Positions 23,242 through 32,057 of a stretch of DNA of 64,000 nt are shown here, one piece after another. Source of the DNA: Herbaspirillum seropedicae (GTDB lineage: Bacteria > Pseudomonadota > Gammaproteobacteria > Burkholderiales > Burkholderiaceae_D); NCBI RefSeq assembly GCF_001040945.1, contig NZ_CP011930.1, positions 5,141,021 through 5,205,020 of the forward strand. The letters run 5' to 3'. The position numbers and the translations under genes were made by a program. The notes below the pieces were generated by a model. That model saw only the letters and a list, made by a program, of their open reading frames with translations, had not been told where the DNA came from and ran no database searches. Numbering within the stretch: position 1 is the first letter of the stretch; each line of letters starts with the position of its first letter.

Positions 23242-23545
23242 GGGGGGGCTCGCTGTTAGGGCGTCATTGGACTCAAGGGGAGGCCGCCACCATAGCATCG
23301 CGATGAAGGTCCGCCCATTATCCCTGTGGATAAGACAAGTCCGGATGGGATTGTCAGGGCGGCAAGATCAAGGTGGCGAAGAGCGCCCAGGGCAGAGCCT
23401 GGCGCATTTTCTACAAAAAACAGCACATTCGTACAATCCAAAGCCGGGCTGAATGCAGATCATAGGCTGCATTGCAAAGCACGGCACCGGGCGTCTCGCC
23501 GCCCTCCCAAGTACGCCATGCCTTGCGCAGATTTCGCAACAGAGC
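23242..23545. other. Divergent intergenic region between DUF1275 and regulator genes
   Basis: 304 bases. TTATCC, four bases, GGATAA forms an inverted repeat at 23319-23333, overlapping TGTGGATAA (23325-23333), the exact reverse of the DnaA box consensus. The 15-mer CTGTGGATAAGACAA recurs once more before the MFS gene at 25513. The rest shows an AT-richer patch near 23409-23440 that may hold the regulator's promoter. Confidence 0.5.
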
Positions 23546-24181
23546 ATGACGGACATTCCCATGGAAAGAACAGTATTTGTCGTCGACGACGACAACATGG
23601 TCAGGACCGCCTTGCTGCGCCTGCTGGCTTCGGCCGGCTACGCGGCCCACGGCTTTGCCTCAGCCGATGAATTCCTGCAGGCCCGCCTGCCAGCCGTCCC
23701 CTGCTGCCTGCTGCTGGACATGAAGATGCCCGGCTCGGACGGCTTCGAGGTGGTGCGCCGGCTGGAGCGCCGGGGGGACGCCATTCCGGTGATCTTCATT
23801 TCCGGTTACGGAACCATCCCCACCACGGTGCAGGCGATGAAGGCCGGGGCGCATGAATTCCTGACCAAGCCGATCCAGGACGAGCGCCTGCTGGGCGCAG
23901 TCGAAGAAGCGCTGCAGATCGCCGAGCGGCAATTGCAGAGCCGCACCGAGCACGCGGCCTGCACCTCGCGGCTGGAGACGCTGACCCCGCGTGAACGCGA
24001 AGTACTGGAGCTGGCCATCGGCGGCCTGCTCAACAAGCAGATCGCCACCGAACTGGGCATCAGCGAAATTACCGTGAAGGTCCACAAGCGGCGCGTGATG
24101 GACAAGATGCAGACCAAGACCCTGGCCGACCTGGTGCGGGCGGCGGAGCGGCTGCAGATCAGTTCGGCGCGGCAGCGCTAG
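23546..24181 (+). CDS. FixJ/NarL-type response regulator
   Basis: 211-residue transcription regulator. Receiver domain: acidic patch VVDDDN, phospho-acceptor aspartate in LLLDMKMPGSDGFEV, and KP in FLTKPIQDERL. The C-terminal LuxR helix-turn-helix reads LTPREREVLELAIGGLLNKQIATELGISEITVKVHKRRVM. ISGYGTIPTTVQAMKAGAHEFLTKP is typical of the FixJ/TodT/TtrR group. No histidine kinase is adjacent, so it is an orphan here; the closest kinase in the window lies at 37282. The start could also be the ATG at 23561. It is convergent with the MFS gene. Confidence 0.87.
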   Translation: MTDIPMERTVFVVDDDNMVRTALLRLLASAGYAAHGFASADEFLQARLPAVPCCLLLDMKMPGSDGFEVVRRLERRGDAIPVIFISGYGTIPTTVQAMKAGAHEFLTKPIQDERLLGAVEEALQIAERQLQSRTEHAACTSRLETLTPREREVLELAIGGLLNKQIATELGISEITVKVHKRRVMDKMQTKTLADLVRAAERLQISSARQR

Positions 24182-24203
24182 GGCGCTGTGGCGGCCTGGC
24201 GCA

Positions 24204-25439
24204 TCATTGTCCAGGCCCGCCGCCCAAGGCCGCGGCATTGCGCTCGATCGCCCTCTGCACGCACCACGACAAGGGCAAGGTCAGCAGCAGCAACCCCGCC
24301 AGTATCTGCAGCGCGCTGGGAATGCTGGTGAGGTCGCCGAGCCGGCCGAAGAGGATGGGCGCCAGCGCGCCCGCGCCGATGGTGCCGGTATAGAAGCGCG
24401 CAAAGGCCTGGTCGCGCTTGCCGGCCTCGGCCAGTTCGGGCACTGCGCCATAGAGCACCGAGGAGGTGCCGTTGAGCGCCAGTCCCAGCAGCGGCAACAA
24501 GCTCATCAGCCAGGTCAGCGGCAGCCAGATCGCCAGCACGATGCACAGCGCCGTAGTCGCTTCGGTCACCCACACCGTCTTCATCATGCCAATGCGCGCA
24601 CCCAGGTAGCCGCACAAGAGCTTGCCAAAGGCGCCGCCGACGAACAGCAGCGACAACGCCACGCCGGTGGCGGCCGTGCCCGCCCCCTTGCCTTGCAGCA
24701 GGAAGGGCAGGAAAGTCAGGAAACCCATGCGCACGGCGCTGTCGATGGTGCCGGTGCCCAGCAGCGCCCACAGACCTTTGCCGGAGCCGCTGCGCTGCGG
24801 ACCGCTCTTCTTGCCGGCGGCAGCCTGGCCGGTATCGGCGGGGATCAGACGCCACAGCAACAGCGCTGCGGCCAATCCGAGGAGACCGACCAGCGCCGTG
24901 CCCACTTCCCAGCTGGCGACGACCAGCAGCAGGCCGAGCAGGCCAGGGATCAGGGTCTTGCCGATATCACCGGCAAAATTGTAGTTGGACAGGGCTTGCT
25001 TGACCTTGCCGCTGTCCTCGTAACTCTCGGCCACCAGCGACGACGCCAGCGGATGCTGGGTGCTCGCGCCCAGTCCCCCCAGCACCAGCGCCAGCAGGAG
25101 CCAGCCGACATGGCCGGCCAGGCTGGCCAGCAGGTAGGCGCTGCCGGCCAACGCGGTTCCCCCCACCAGCAGAGCCTTGCGTCCCCAGCGCCGCGCCAGC
25201 CGGCCGGCCAGCAGCTGGCACCCTGCCATCACCCCGGAATACGACCCCCTGAGCATGCCCACCATGGCGTAACTGAGGGCGAACTGCGACTGCCACAGCG
25301 GCAGCAGCACATACACCACATCGGTGAGGCCATCATGGACGGCATGGGCGCTGCAGGCGGCAAAGAGGCTGCGTTTCCTGGCGGCGGCGGGCGGTGTCTC
25401 CGCGGTCGGCGTCCGGGCGGCGGTGGTCTGGAGGGTCAT
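24204..25439 (-). CDS. MFS transporter, fosmidomycin-resistance (Fsr)-like
   Basis: 411 residues, about twelve membrane segments. The N-terminal HAVHDGLTDVVYVLLPLW segment matches the Fsr subgroup, in which a His/Asp pair precedes helix 1. The loop RLARRWGRKALLVGG is the MFS motif A region. A central hydrophilic loop (GKKSGPQRSGSGKG) separates the two six-helix halves. Drug or metabolite export is likely. The ATG at 25439 is chosen because the earlier in-frame starts add a stretch without any membrane or family signal. Confidence 0.82.
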   Translation of the reverse strand: MTLQTTAARTPTAETPPAAARKRSLFAACSAHAVHDGLTDVVYVLLPLWQSQFALSYAMVGMLRGSYSGVMAGCQLLAGRLARRWGRKALLVGGTALAGSAYLLASLAGHVGWLLLALVLGGLGASTQHPLASSLVAESYEDSGKVKQALSNYNFAGDIGKTLIPGLLGLLLVVASWEVGTALVGLLGLAAALLLWRLIPADTGQAAAGKKSGPQRSGSGKGLWALLGTGTIDSAVRMGFLTFLPFLLQGKGAGTAATGVALSLLFVGGAFGKLLCGYLGARIGMMKTVWVTEATTALCIVLAIWLPLTWLMSLLPLLGLALNGTSSVLYGAVPELAEAGKRDQAFARFYTGTIGAGALAPILFGRLGDLTSIPSALQILAGLLLLTLPLSWCVQRAIERNAAALGGGPGQ

Positions 25440-25569
25440 GGCGTGGATGTCATTATCGTTATCGGCGTGGCAAGGCACGGGGCCGGCACGCAGCGTTACG
25501 ATTCTACCTCGCCTGTGGATAAGACAAAGCGGGCGCTGCGGCCGATCTTCACCAGTGCTTACATTCTTA

Positions 25570-25597
25570 TTGAGCGGGAATAACGTCTGCGTATAAA
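25570..25597 (+). promoter_or_regulatory. Sigma-70-type promoter for the lipoprotein gene
   Basis: TTGAGC, a 16-base spacer and TATAAA, 107 bases before the lipoprotein ATG. The AT-rich setting in a GC-rich region strengthens the call. Confidence 0.6.
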
Positions 25598-25598
25598 A

Positions 25599-25610
25599 TT
25601 CCGTACGGAA
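25599..25610. promoter_or_regulatory. Perfect palindrome at the transcription start, candidate operator
   Basis: TTCCGTACGGAA is a perfect 12-bp palindrome placed just after the -10 element, around the expected +1. That is a typical place for a repressor site. The regulator is unknown. Confidence 0.45.
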
Positions 25611-25704
25611 ACAATTACGCTGCTTGCTTGCGGTAGAGGGCTGTGGAAAAGATAAAACAGTCCTCCCGGCCAGCCCATCCCTGACCAAGAGAACCCTCAC
25701 ACCG

Positions 25705-26226
25705 ATGAAGTCACTGAAGACCGCCGCACTGATCCTCGCCACCACCACCACCCTGCTGCTGGGCGGCTGCGCCAGCTACGACTACACCGACGCCCCGCCC
25801 ACCTTGGGCGTGCTCTACTCCAAATACCTGGTCATCGGTTACCCCGGCGACATCCAGCCTATCAATGAGGTCGGGGTGGTCACGACCGATGGCCTGATCC
25901 AGATCCACTCAGTCGATGGCAAATCGGTCAACACCTTGCGCCGCATGAAGGAGAGCGGTTTCTATTCGGGCGGCCGGTATCAGCTGCACCTGCTGCCGGG
26001 CACGCATACGCTCGGCATGGGCTTCCACGATGACCGTGGCGGCCCGAGCAAGTCGTGGTCCACTTCGGACATCACCAAGGTCATCGAGATCAAGGCCGGC
26101 TCGGTGGTGCATCTGTCGAAATGGGAGTCGGGCTATCGCTGGGGCGCCAATATCAACGATGGCGCAGCGGCGCTGCCGACCATCACCGCAGACTTCGAGA
26201 GCCTGCGCACGCGCACGCCGGACTGA
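25705..26226 (+). CDS. Putative outer-envelope lipoprotein
   Basis: 173 residues. Signal peptide MKSLKTAALILATTTTLLLGGC with lipobox LGGC; the mature protein starts CASYDYTDAPP. Asp is not at position +2, so Lol sorting to the outer membrane is expected. The rest is a beta-rich domain without a motif I know, with a GxYQLHLLPGTHTLGMGF strand pair that looks like the PEGA-like or DUF2846 class. The ATG at 25705 is fixed by the signal peptide. It ends 25 bases from the convergent TonB receptor gene. Confidence 0.7.
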   Translation: MKSLKTAALILATTTTLLLGGCASYDYTDAPPTLGVLYSKYLVIGYPGDIQPINEVGVVTTDGLIQIHSVDGKSVNTLRRMKESGFYSGGRYQLHLLPGTHTLGMGFHDDRGGPSKSWSTSDITKVIEIKAGSVVHLSKWESGYRWGANINDGAAALPTITADFESLRTRTPD

Positions 26227-26251
26227 GGCGTGGCGGCTCTCGAACCCGACT

Positions 26252-28705
26252 TCACCAGCGATAGCTGGCCGTAGCGAGGACGCTGCGCTGGTCGCCGTAG
26301 TAGCACATCGACGCCGTCGTATCGCAGTTGGTCAGATAGCGCTTGTCGGTCAGGTTGCGCAGGTTCAGCGCCAGGCTCCAGCGGGCAAAGTCATAGCCCA
26401 GCAAGCCGTCCAGCAAGGTATAGCCGGGCACCTTGACCGGTGTGCCGCCGCCATTGCCGCTGGTGGCGCTGACATAGCGCGCACCCAGCCCCAGCCGCAC
26501 GCCATTGCCCAGGCGGTGATCCCCCCACACCGAGAACTGATGGAGCAGAACAGCCGCGGCCTGCTTGCCGATCTCGGCTGGACGGCTGCTGGCGGTGACC
26601 ACGGCGCGCGGCGTGTAGCTATAGGCGGCGGTCAGCCGCAGCGCCGCCATGGGCTGGGTCACCGCTTCCAGTTCCAGACCGCGCACGGCGATCTCGCCCT
26701 TCTGGGTCGGCATGAAATTGGCGTCGTAGCTGATGTAGTTCTGGCGCTTCAGGTCGAACAGCGCGGCGCTGTACAGATCATTCGTGCCGGGCGGCTGGTA
26801 GCGCAGGCCGACTTCGGTCTGCTTGCCCGTCTCGGGGCCGAAGGACTGGTTGGTCAGTGGATTGACCGTGGCCGTGGGATTGAAGGATTCGGTATAGCTC
26901 AGGTAGGGCGCCAGACCGTTGGCCGCGTGATAGAGCACGGCCGCGCGCCGGGTGAACTTGCGATCGGTGCTGCTGGTGCGGCTGCCATCGAGGCGGTTGT
27001 CCACGGTACTGCTGGCGCTGTCATGGCGGCCGCCCAGCGTCACTTCCCAGCCATTGTTCCATTTGATCTGGTCTTGCAGGTAGATCCCGGTCTGCGTGAG
27101 CACGGCGCGGTTATCGCTATACGGTGCAGGCACCACGAAGGGTCCATTCGGATAGCTGGGCGCGGCGATGTTGAGCAGCGGCGCACTGCCGCCGCTGAAG
27201 CTGACCGCATCGAAACGGCTGCGCTGGTAATCCACCCCCGCCAGCACGGTGTGACGGACTGCACCGGTGCTGAAGTCGGCCTGCAACTGGTTGTCGATGC
27301 TGAACATGGTGGCCGATTCACGACTGCCGAAGAGATTGCGGGTGAGGTTCTGGAAATTCACCGGGTCATTCGGATTGGCGGCATTGAGGGTGGCGAAGCG
27401 CGGTGTCTGCACGGCCCGGTAATCGGTGCTCATATGCCCCACCCGCGCGCTCTGGGTGAAGGCGAAGCGCTCGTCGAAACGATGCGCCAGGCGATAGCCG
27501 AACAGCTCCTGGTCCTGGCTGAAGTGGTCGAAGTGCGGATTGCCCGTGTACAGCTCGCTGGGAATGGTGGTGCCAATGGCGGTGGGCACCAGTGAGCCTA
27601 CCAGCGGCCGGGTACGGGTATAGACGCCGCCCTGGTCGCGCAGCAGCGCGGCCTGCAAGGTCAGCGAAGTCGCGGCGCTGATCTTCCAGACCAGCGAAGG
27701 GGCCAGGTAGAGGCGGTCATTCTTCATCCCGCCGGCGGGCAGTTCGGCATCGCGCACCACGCCGATGACGCGGTAGAGCAGCCTGCCGTCGGCGTCAATG
27801 GCGCCGCCGATATCCGCGCCGACCTGGCGCCGCCGGTCCGATCCCAGTTGCACCTGCAATTCACGCGGGGCGTCGGCGCTGGGCAACTTGCTGACCACGT
27901 TGACGACCCCGCCCGGCCCGGCCTGTCCATACAGGACCGAGGCCGGACCGCGCAGCACGGCAAGTTGCTCGATGCCGTAGTTCTCCGTACGCCAGACCGC
28001 GAAGCTGTTGGCATTGCGCAGCGGCAAGCCATCCAGGTAGAAGCCCGGGCTGTAGGCATCGAAGCCGCGCAGGTTGATCCAGTCATAACGGGAATCCGAC
28101 CCATAGGGAGAGATGTTCACCCCCGGGGTATAGCCCAGCGCATCGCGGGCGGTGGTCGCGCCCATGGCCGCGATGCGCTCGGCGGTCACCACCGAGATCG
28201 ACTGCGGCACCTCGATGAGGGGCGTGGCGGTCTTGGTGGTGCTGGCGCTGTCGCGCGCCGTCCAGCGCTGTTCGCCAGGATCGGCGCTGGCGCTGATCTG
28301 GATGGCCGGCAGGCTGCCCGATGCCGCAGGGGTGGTGGCAGCGGACGGCGTCGCCGCCTCGCTGGCCGGCACCAGTACATAGCCCGAGGCGGTCTTGCCG
28401 ATGCGATAGCCGCTGCCGGCCAGCAGCGCGTCGAAGCCGGCTTGCACGCTATAGCTGCCCGCCAGGCCCGGCGAGTGCTGCCCCTGCAGCTTGCCCGACT
28501 GCAAGGCCAGCGGCACATCGGCGGCCTGGGCAAAGCGGGCCAGCACTTGCTCCAGCGGTCCGGGCGGGATATCGAAACGCTGCTGCACAGCCTGCGCATG
28601 CAGTGCAGCCGTGACCATGAGGGCCGGGGCCAGCGGCCACCATCGTGGCGACAATGCGCGCGGGCGCGATAGCGGGGACATGTGGGTACGCCTGAACAAG
28701 CTCAT
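26252..28705 (-). CDS. TonB-dependent siderophore receptor with STN signalling domain
   Basis: 817-residue outer-membrane receptor. After the signal peptide comes a secretin/TonB N-terminal (STN) domain (FDIPPGPLEQVLARFAQAADVPLAL, residues ~43-95), then the plug with IEVPQSISVVTAERI and LRGFDAYSPGFYLDGL, and a 22-strand barrel ending in LATASYRW. AGGAAGACCAGC is the ribosome site. The STN domain and the FecR- and FecI-like genes just upstream show cell-surface signalling: the loaded receptor signals its own sigma factor. The ligand is probably a ferric siderophore of the ferrichrome/pyoverdine type, which cannot be read more precisely. Confidence 0.9.
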   Translation of the reverse strand: MSLFRRTHMSPLSRPRALSPRWWPLAPALMVTAALHAQAVQQRFDIPPGPLEQVLARFAQAADVPLALQSGKLQGQHSPGLAGSYSVQAGFDALLAGSGYRIGKTASGYVLVPASEAATPSAATTPAASGSLPAIQISASADPGEQRWTARDSASTTKTATPLIEVPQSISVVTAERIAAMGATTARDALGYTPGVNISPYGSDSRYDWINLRGFDAYSPGFYLDGLPLRNANSFAVWRTENYGIEQLAVLRGPASVLYGQAGPGGVVNVVSKLPSADAPRELQVQLGSDRRRQVGADIGGAIDADGRLLYRVIGVVRDAELPAGGMKNDRLYLAPSLVWKISAATSLTLQAALLRDQGGVYTRTRPLVGSLVPTAIGTTIPSELYTGNPHFDHFSQDQELFGYRLAHRFDERFAFTQSARVGHMSTDYRAVQTPRFATLNAANPNDPVNFQNLTRNLFGSRESATMFSIDNQLQADFSTGAVRHTVLAGVDYQRSRFDAVSFSGGSAPLLNIAAPSYPNGPFVVPAPYSDNRAVLTQTGIYLQDQIKWNNGWEVTLGGRHDSASSTVDNRLDGSRTSSTDRKFTRRAAVLYHAANGLAPYLSYTESFNPTATVNPLTNQSFGPETGKQTEVGLRYQPPGTNDLYSAALFDLKRQNYISYDANFMPTQKGEIAVRGLELEAVTQPMAALRLTAAYSYTPRAVVTASSRPAEIGKQAAAVLLHQFSVWGDHRLGNGVRLGLGARYVSATSGNGGGTPVKVPGYTLLDGLLGYDFARWSLALNLRNLTDKRYLTNCDTTASMCYYGDQRSVLATASYRW

Positions 28706-28832
28706 GCTGGTCTTCCTCTCCGTTCCTGGATGATCGATGGCACAGGGCCAGCGGCGGCCCTGTTGGATGGACTTCACAGGACATGACGCGCCAGAACGGC
28801 AAACCCGCAAGGCAATGAAAAAAACCGCCGGC

Positions 28833-29861
28833 TCAGGAGGCCGGCGCCAGATCGATATAGGTCAGATAGGGCGTGAACTGCCGCACCCGCAGGCCGGGCA
28901 CGCCATCCACCAGCAATTGCAGGGCGCGCTGGGTATCGTCCAGCGGCAACACCACGGTCATGTGCAGACCTGCCAATTGCGCCTGGTCGTAGAGGATGCG
29001 GCCAGGACGATGACGATTGAGTTCGTCCAGCACCTCGGTGAGCGGACGGGCGTTGCTGACCAGCTGGTGCCGCCGCCAGGCGCGCTCCAGCGCCGCCGCA
29101 TCGATGTGCTCCAGCGGCCCGGCGGCGCCGCCATGCAATCGCACGCGCTGCCCTGCCTCCAGCACCAGCGGGGCCTGCGTGGTATCGGCGCCGGGCTGGA
29201 TGGACACCTTCGACTCCAGCATGCTCACCAGCGTGCCCGCCCGGTCACGGCGCACCAGGAAGCGCGTGCCCAGCGCCCGGATGCTGCCGTCGGCGGTCTG
29301 GATCACGAAGGGCCGCGCCGGGTCGCGCGCCACCTCCACCAGCAGTTCGCCCTGGACCAGCTCGACGGTGCGGCGCTGCGCATCGAAGTGGAAATTGGCG
29401 GCGCTGCTGCCAGAGAGCAGCAGGCGCGAGCCATCAGCCAGGGTGCGCGCATCCCAGTGGCCGGTGGCCGTGCGCATGTCGGCCAGCAGATAGCGGGCCG
29501 GATAGGCCTGCAAACCCAGCCACAGCGGCAGGCCGATGCAGCAGGCCAGCGCCAGCGCAGCCACGGCGCGACGGCCACGACCGGGCCGCGGCGACGGCGC
29601 CATGGCCGCTTCCAGGCCGGCCAGCAGCGGCGACGGATCGCCCTGGGCGCTGTGCAAGAGGCCCTCGCAATGCGCCAGCACGCCCTGCAATTCGCGCGCG
29701 GCCTGGGCGTGCTGGCGGCTCTGGCCTTGCCAGCGGGCGAAGGCGGCGGCGGTTTCCTGTTGCTGGGCCGCGTCGCCGGCGGACAGGCGCACGATCCAGT
29801 CGGCCGCCATTGCGGTGATATCCTCGCTGCTGGCGCCAGGCTGCGCTGTCGGCTCCCTCAT
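28833..29861 (-). CDS. FecR-type anti-sigma/signal transducer
   Basis: 342 residues. The N-terminal cytoplasmic FecR_N region reads MAADWIVRLSAGDAAQQQ...FARWQGQS, a membrane helix AVAALALACCIGLPLWLGL lies near residue 105, then comes the periplasmic FecR domain (TLADGSRLLLSGSSAANFHF, VELVQGELLVEV, IRALGTRFLVRR) and a C-terminal STN-like region. It relays receptor occupancy to the sigma factor. The ATG lies one base after the sigma-factor stop, so the two are translationally coupled. The receptor follows 127 bases downstream. Confidence 0.9.
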   Translation of the reverse strand: MREPTAQPGASSEDITAMAADWIVRLSAGDAAQQQETAAAFARWQGQSRQHAQAARELQGVLAHCEGLLHSAQGDPSPLLAGLEAAMAPSPRPGRGRRAVAALALACCIGLPLWLGLQAYPARYLLADMRTATGHWDARTLADGSRLLLSGSSAANFHFDAQRRTVELVQGELLVEVARDPARPFVIQTADGSIRALGTRFLVRRDRAGTLVSMLESKVSIQPGADTTQAPLVLEAGQRVRLHGGAAGPLEHIDAAALERAWRRHQLVSNARPLTEVLDELNRHRPGRILYDQAQLAGLHMTVVLPLDDTQRALQLLVDGVPGLRVRQFTPYLTYIDLAPAS

Positions 29862-29862
29862 G

Positions 29863-30399
29863 CTATGCGCCCGGCGCTGCAAGATGACGGTGGCACTGGA
29901 TCAGCGCCTGCGCCAGCCAGCCCTGCACGGTGCGCAGCGAGACGTTGAAGTGGCTGGCCAGCTCCTCCTGCCTGCGCCCCTGCACGTAATGCAGGATGAA
30001 GGCCTCGGCGGCCTCGGCGCGCGCCGCCTGCAGCGCCCGGCCCAGCGCCTCGATGGCCTGCACGGCTTGCAGGATGGTCTCGGCCGAGGGCGCATGCATG
30101 AGTTCGGGGCAGGCCCCGAACTGCCGTTCGAGCTGGTCCAGGTAGGCCTGGCGGATCTGTTGCCGGCGGCTGCGATCGATCAGCAGGTGACGGGCGGCAG
30201 TGACCAGGTAGGCGCGCGGTTCCTTGAGCGCGGAGAGCACGTCGCGGGTGGCGAGCAGGCGCAGGAAGGTGTCATGCGCCAGATCGGCGGCCTGCTCGGT
30301 ACAGCCCAGCTTGCGGCGCAACCATGCGCGCAGCCATCCGTGATGGTCGCGATAGAGCGTTTCAAGCGGATCCACATGCAGCTCTTCCATGGCCGGCAT
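29863..30399 (-). CDS. FecI-type ECF sigma factor
   Basis: 178 residues. Region 2 reads LETLYRDHHGWLRAWLRRKLGC...DLAHDTFLRLL (the DLxHDTFLR motif is typical of iron-starvation sigma factors). Region 4 reads AFILHYVQGRRQEELASHFNVSLRTVQGWLAQAL. It directs RNA polymerase to the TonB receptor gene. A Fur-box-like sequence lies 35 bases upstream. There are two in-frame starts (30399 and 30390), with no strong ribosome site for either. Confidence 0.9.
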   Translation of the reverse strand: MPAMEELHVDPLETLYRDHHGWLRAWLRRKLGCTEQAADLAHDTFLRLLATRDVLSALKEPRAYLVTAARHLLIDRSRRQQIRQAYLDQLERQFGACPELMHAPSAETILQAVQAIEALGRALQAARAEAAEAFILHYVQGRRQEELASHFNVSLRTVQGWLAQALIQCHRHLAAPGA

Positions 30400-30434
30400 C
30401 GAGTAGGAGAAAGAAGGGGCGCATCGCCATTGAT

Positions 30435-30453
30435 GAGAATGCTTATCATTATA
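30435..30453. promoter_or_regulatory. Fur box before the ECF sigma factor gene
   Basis: GAGAATGCTTATCATTATA matches 15 of the 19 positions of the Fur consensus, with the ATCATTAT half complete. It stands in the only AT-rich stretch between the AraC gene end and the sigma-factor start. Iron-dependent repression of the sigma operon follows. Confidence 0.75.
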
Positions 30454-30528
30454 AACAATAACATCACGGCGGCGCTCGGCAATTTCAGCGCGCTCGCCTG
30501 CCGGCCAAGGCGAGGGTCCGGGCGCGCC

Positions 30529-31413
30529 TCAGCTGCGCCGGCGCAGCCACGCCGCCGGCCCCATCCCCTGTACCTGCTTGAAGACCCGGCTGAAGTGACT
30601 CTGGTCGGAAAAGCCGCATTCCAGGGCAATCGTGGTCATGCTCTTGCCACCCTCGTGCAACAGGCGGCACGCCAGGGCGATACGCTGCTGTTGCAGCCAG
30701 GCATGTGGCGACAGGCCGAAGCTCTGCTTGAAGGCGCGGCTGAAATGGGCGCGCGAGAGGCCGCTCTGGGCGGCGATCTCGGCCAGGCTCAGGCGCTGCG
30801 CCAGGTGCGAGAGCATGAAGTCGCGCACCCGCGCTTCCTGCCAGCCGGCCAGGCGACCCGCAGCGCTGGCCGGGCGCGAGCTCTGCTGGCCATAGCGCTG
30901 CCAGAGATGGGTGGTCAGGGCCAGCATCATGGAATCCAGAAACAGCGTCTCGCTGGCAACACTGGCAGCACCTGCGGCACCAGCCGTGCGGGCCGCCGGC
31001 AGCATGGCCTGGGCCAGATGGAACAGCACCGGGTCGGCCGCGCCCTGCACCGGGCGCAATTCGCCCACCGGGCGGGCAATCTCCTCGCCCAGCTCTTCCA
31101 TGGCAGTGCGCGGCACCAGCAGGCGGACGTTTTCGTAGCCCGACAGATGCTGGCAACGCCATTGCTCGCGCAGGTCGGTCACCGCGACCTCGCCGCGCCG
31201 GTGCGCACCGGCATGCACCAGGCGCTGGCCGCGCCAGAGCTTGTGCTCGCGGAAATCCTGCAGCTGGACGATGACCGACCAGGCATCGGCCCCGGGAATC
31301 TCGATCACCGGCGCCGGCACGCGCGCCTGCGGCTGCGCCTGGGCGGCATGCACCAGGGCCATGCCATGCTGCAGGGGAATGAGCTTCATGAAGCGGGAGG
31401 GAGAATCCTGCAT
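30529..31413 (-). CDS. AraC family transcriptional regulator
   Basis: 294 residues. The C-terminal double helix-turn-helix reads LSLAEIAAQSGLSRAHFSRAFKQ and MTTIALECGFSDQSHFSRVFKQVQGMGPAAW, both typical of AraC/XylS. The N-terminal part is the ligand region, not closely similar to a known sugar-binding cupin. It lies upstream of the iron-signalling operon on the same strand but ends 130 bases before it, so a link to siderophore uptake is possible and unproven. Confidence 0.87.
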   Translation of the reverse strand: MQDSPSRFMKLIPLQHGMALVHAAQAQPQARVPAPVIEIPGADAWSVIVQLQDFREHKLWRGQRLVHAGAHRRGEVAVTDLREQWRCQHLSGYENVRLLVPRTAMEELGEEIARPVGELRPVQGAADPVLFHLAQAMLPAARTAGAAGAASVASETLFLDSMMLALTTHLWQRYGQQSSRPASAAGRLAGWQEARVRDFMLSHLAQRLSLAEIAAQSGLSRAHFSRAFKQSFGLSPHAWLQQQRIALACRLLHEGGKSMTTIALECGFSDQSHFSRVFKQVQGMGPAAWLRRRS

Positions 31414-31469
31414 CGGGCGTTGTTAGTTTTGCTTCGGGGAAAAATAAATCCGGGTAGTACGGAGAATAA

Positions 31470-31501
31470 CAAAATGGGCAGGACCTTGCGGGCCTGCCCA
31501 T
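31470..31501 (-). terminator. Rho-independent terminator after dps
   Basis: On the minus strand ATGGGCAGG and CCTGCCCAT form a 9-bp stem with a 10-base loop, followed by TTTTGTTATT. It lies about 20 bases after the dps stop. Confidence 0.8.
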
Positions 31502-31521
31502 CTACCTAGTCCGGCCTGCGT

Positions 31522-32055
31522 TCAGAACGAAGAGCGGCCCGACTCGAACAGGAACCAGGCGCGCTGCTCGGCCTCGTCGATCCAGTTTTCCAGCAGGCTG
31601 GCGGTGGCCACGTCGCCGTGCTGGTCGCACAGTTCATGCGTGGCCATCATGAAACCGACCAGGCGCAGATTGTCTTCGCGCAGCTCGGCCAGCATGTCGG
31701 CGGGCGTGACGAAGTCGGCGTCGTTATCGGACAGCCGTTGCAGCTTGCCGATATGACCGGTGGAGCGCAAGGTGGTGCCGCCGATCTTGCGCACCCGTTC
31801 GGCCACCGCATCGGTGATGGCGATGATCTGCTGGGACTGGTCGTCCAGCAGCAGGTGGTAGTCGCGGAAATGCGGACCGGACATGTGCCAGTGGAAATTC
31901 TTCGTCTTCAGGTAGAGGGCGAAGACGTCGGCCAGCAGCATGGTCAATGCCCCGCCGACTTCCTGGCGGGCCTGTTCGGACAGCACGCCGGGCGTGGCCA
32001 GCGGCGCCATGCGGCGCTTTTCCAGTTGCTGGCGTTGGGTAGCATCCAGGCTCAT
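31522..32055 (-). CDS. dps: Dps-type ferritin, DNA protection during starvation
   Basis: 177 residues. The Dps ferroxidase ligands are present: TKNFHWHMSGPHFRDYHLLLDDQSQQI carries the two histidines, and the Asp and downstream Glu (AERVRKIGG) complete the inter-subunit site. It forms a 12-subunit cage that oxidises Fe(II) with hydrogen peroxide and may bind DNA. The N-terminal tail has several Lys/Arg. It is co-oriented with the hydrolase gene and begins two bases after that gene's stop, so they form one operon, with a terminator behind. Confidence 0.9.
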   Translation of the reverse strand: MSLDATQRQQLEKRRMAPLATPGVLSEQARQEVGGALTMLLADVFALYLKTKNFHWHMSGPHFRDYHLLLDDQSQQIIAITDAVAERVRKIGGTTLRSTGHIGKLQRLSDNDADFVTPADMLAELREDNLRLVGFMMATHELCDQHGDVATASLLENWIDEAEQRAWFLFESGRSSF

Positions 32056-32057
32056 GA

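Noticed and set aside
23325..25522. Two consensus DnaA boxes as a replication origin.
   Set aside because: Single boxes 2 kb apart, no dnaA, dnaN or AT-rich unwinding region; a promoter element is likelier.
26252..30399. Naming the receptor unit ferric citrate uptake (FecIRA).
   Set aside because: The architecture is shared by many siderophore systems; no fecBCDE genes are present.
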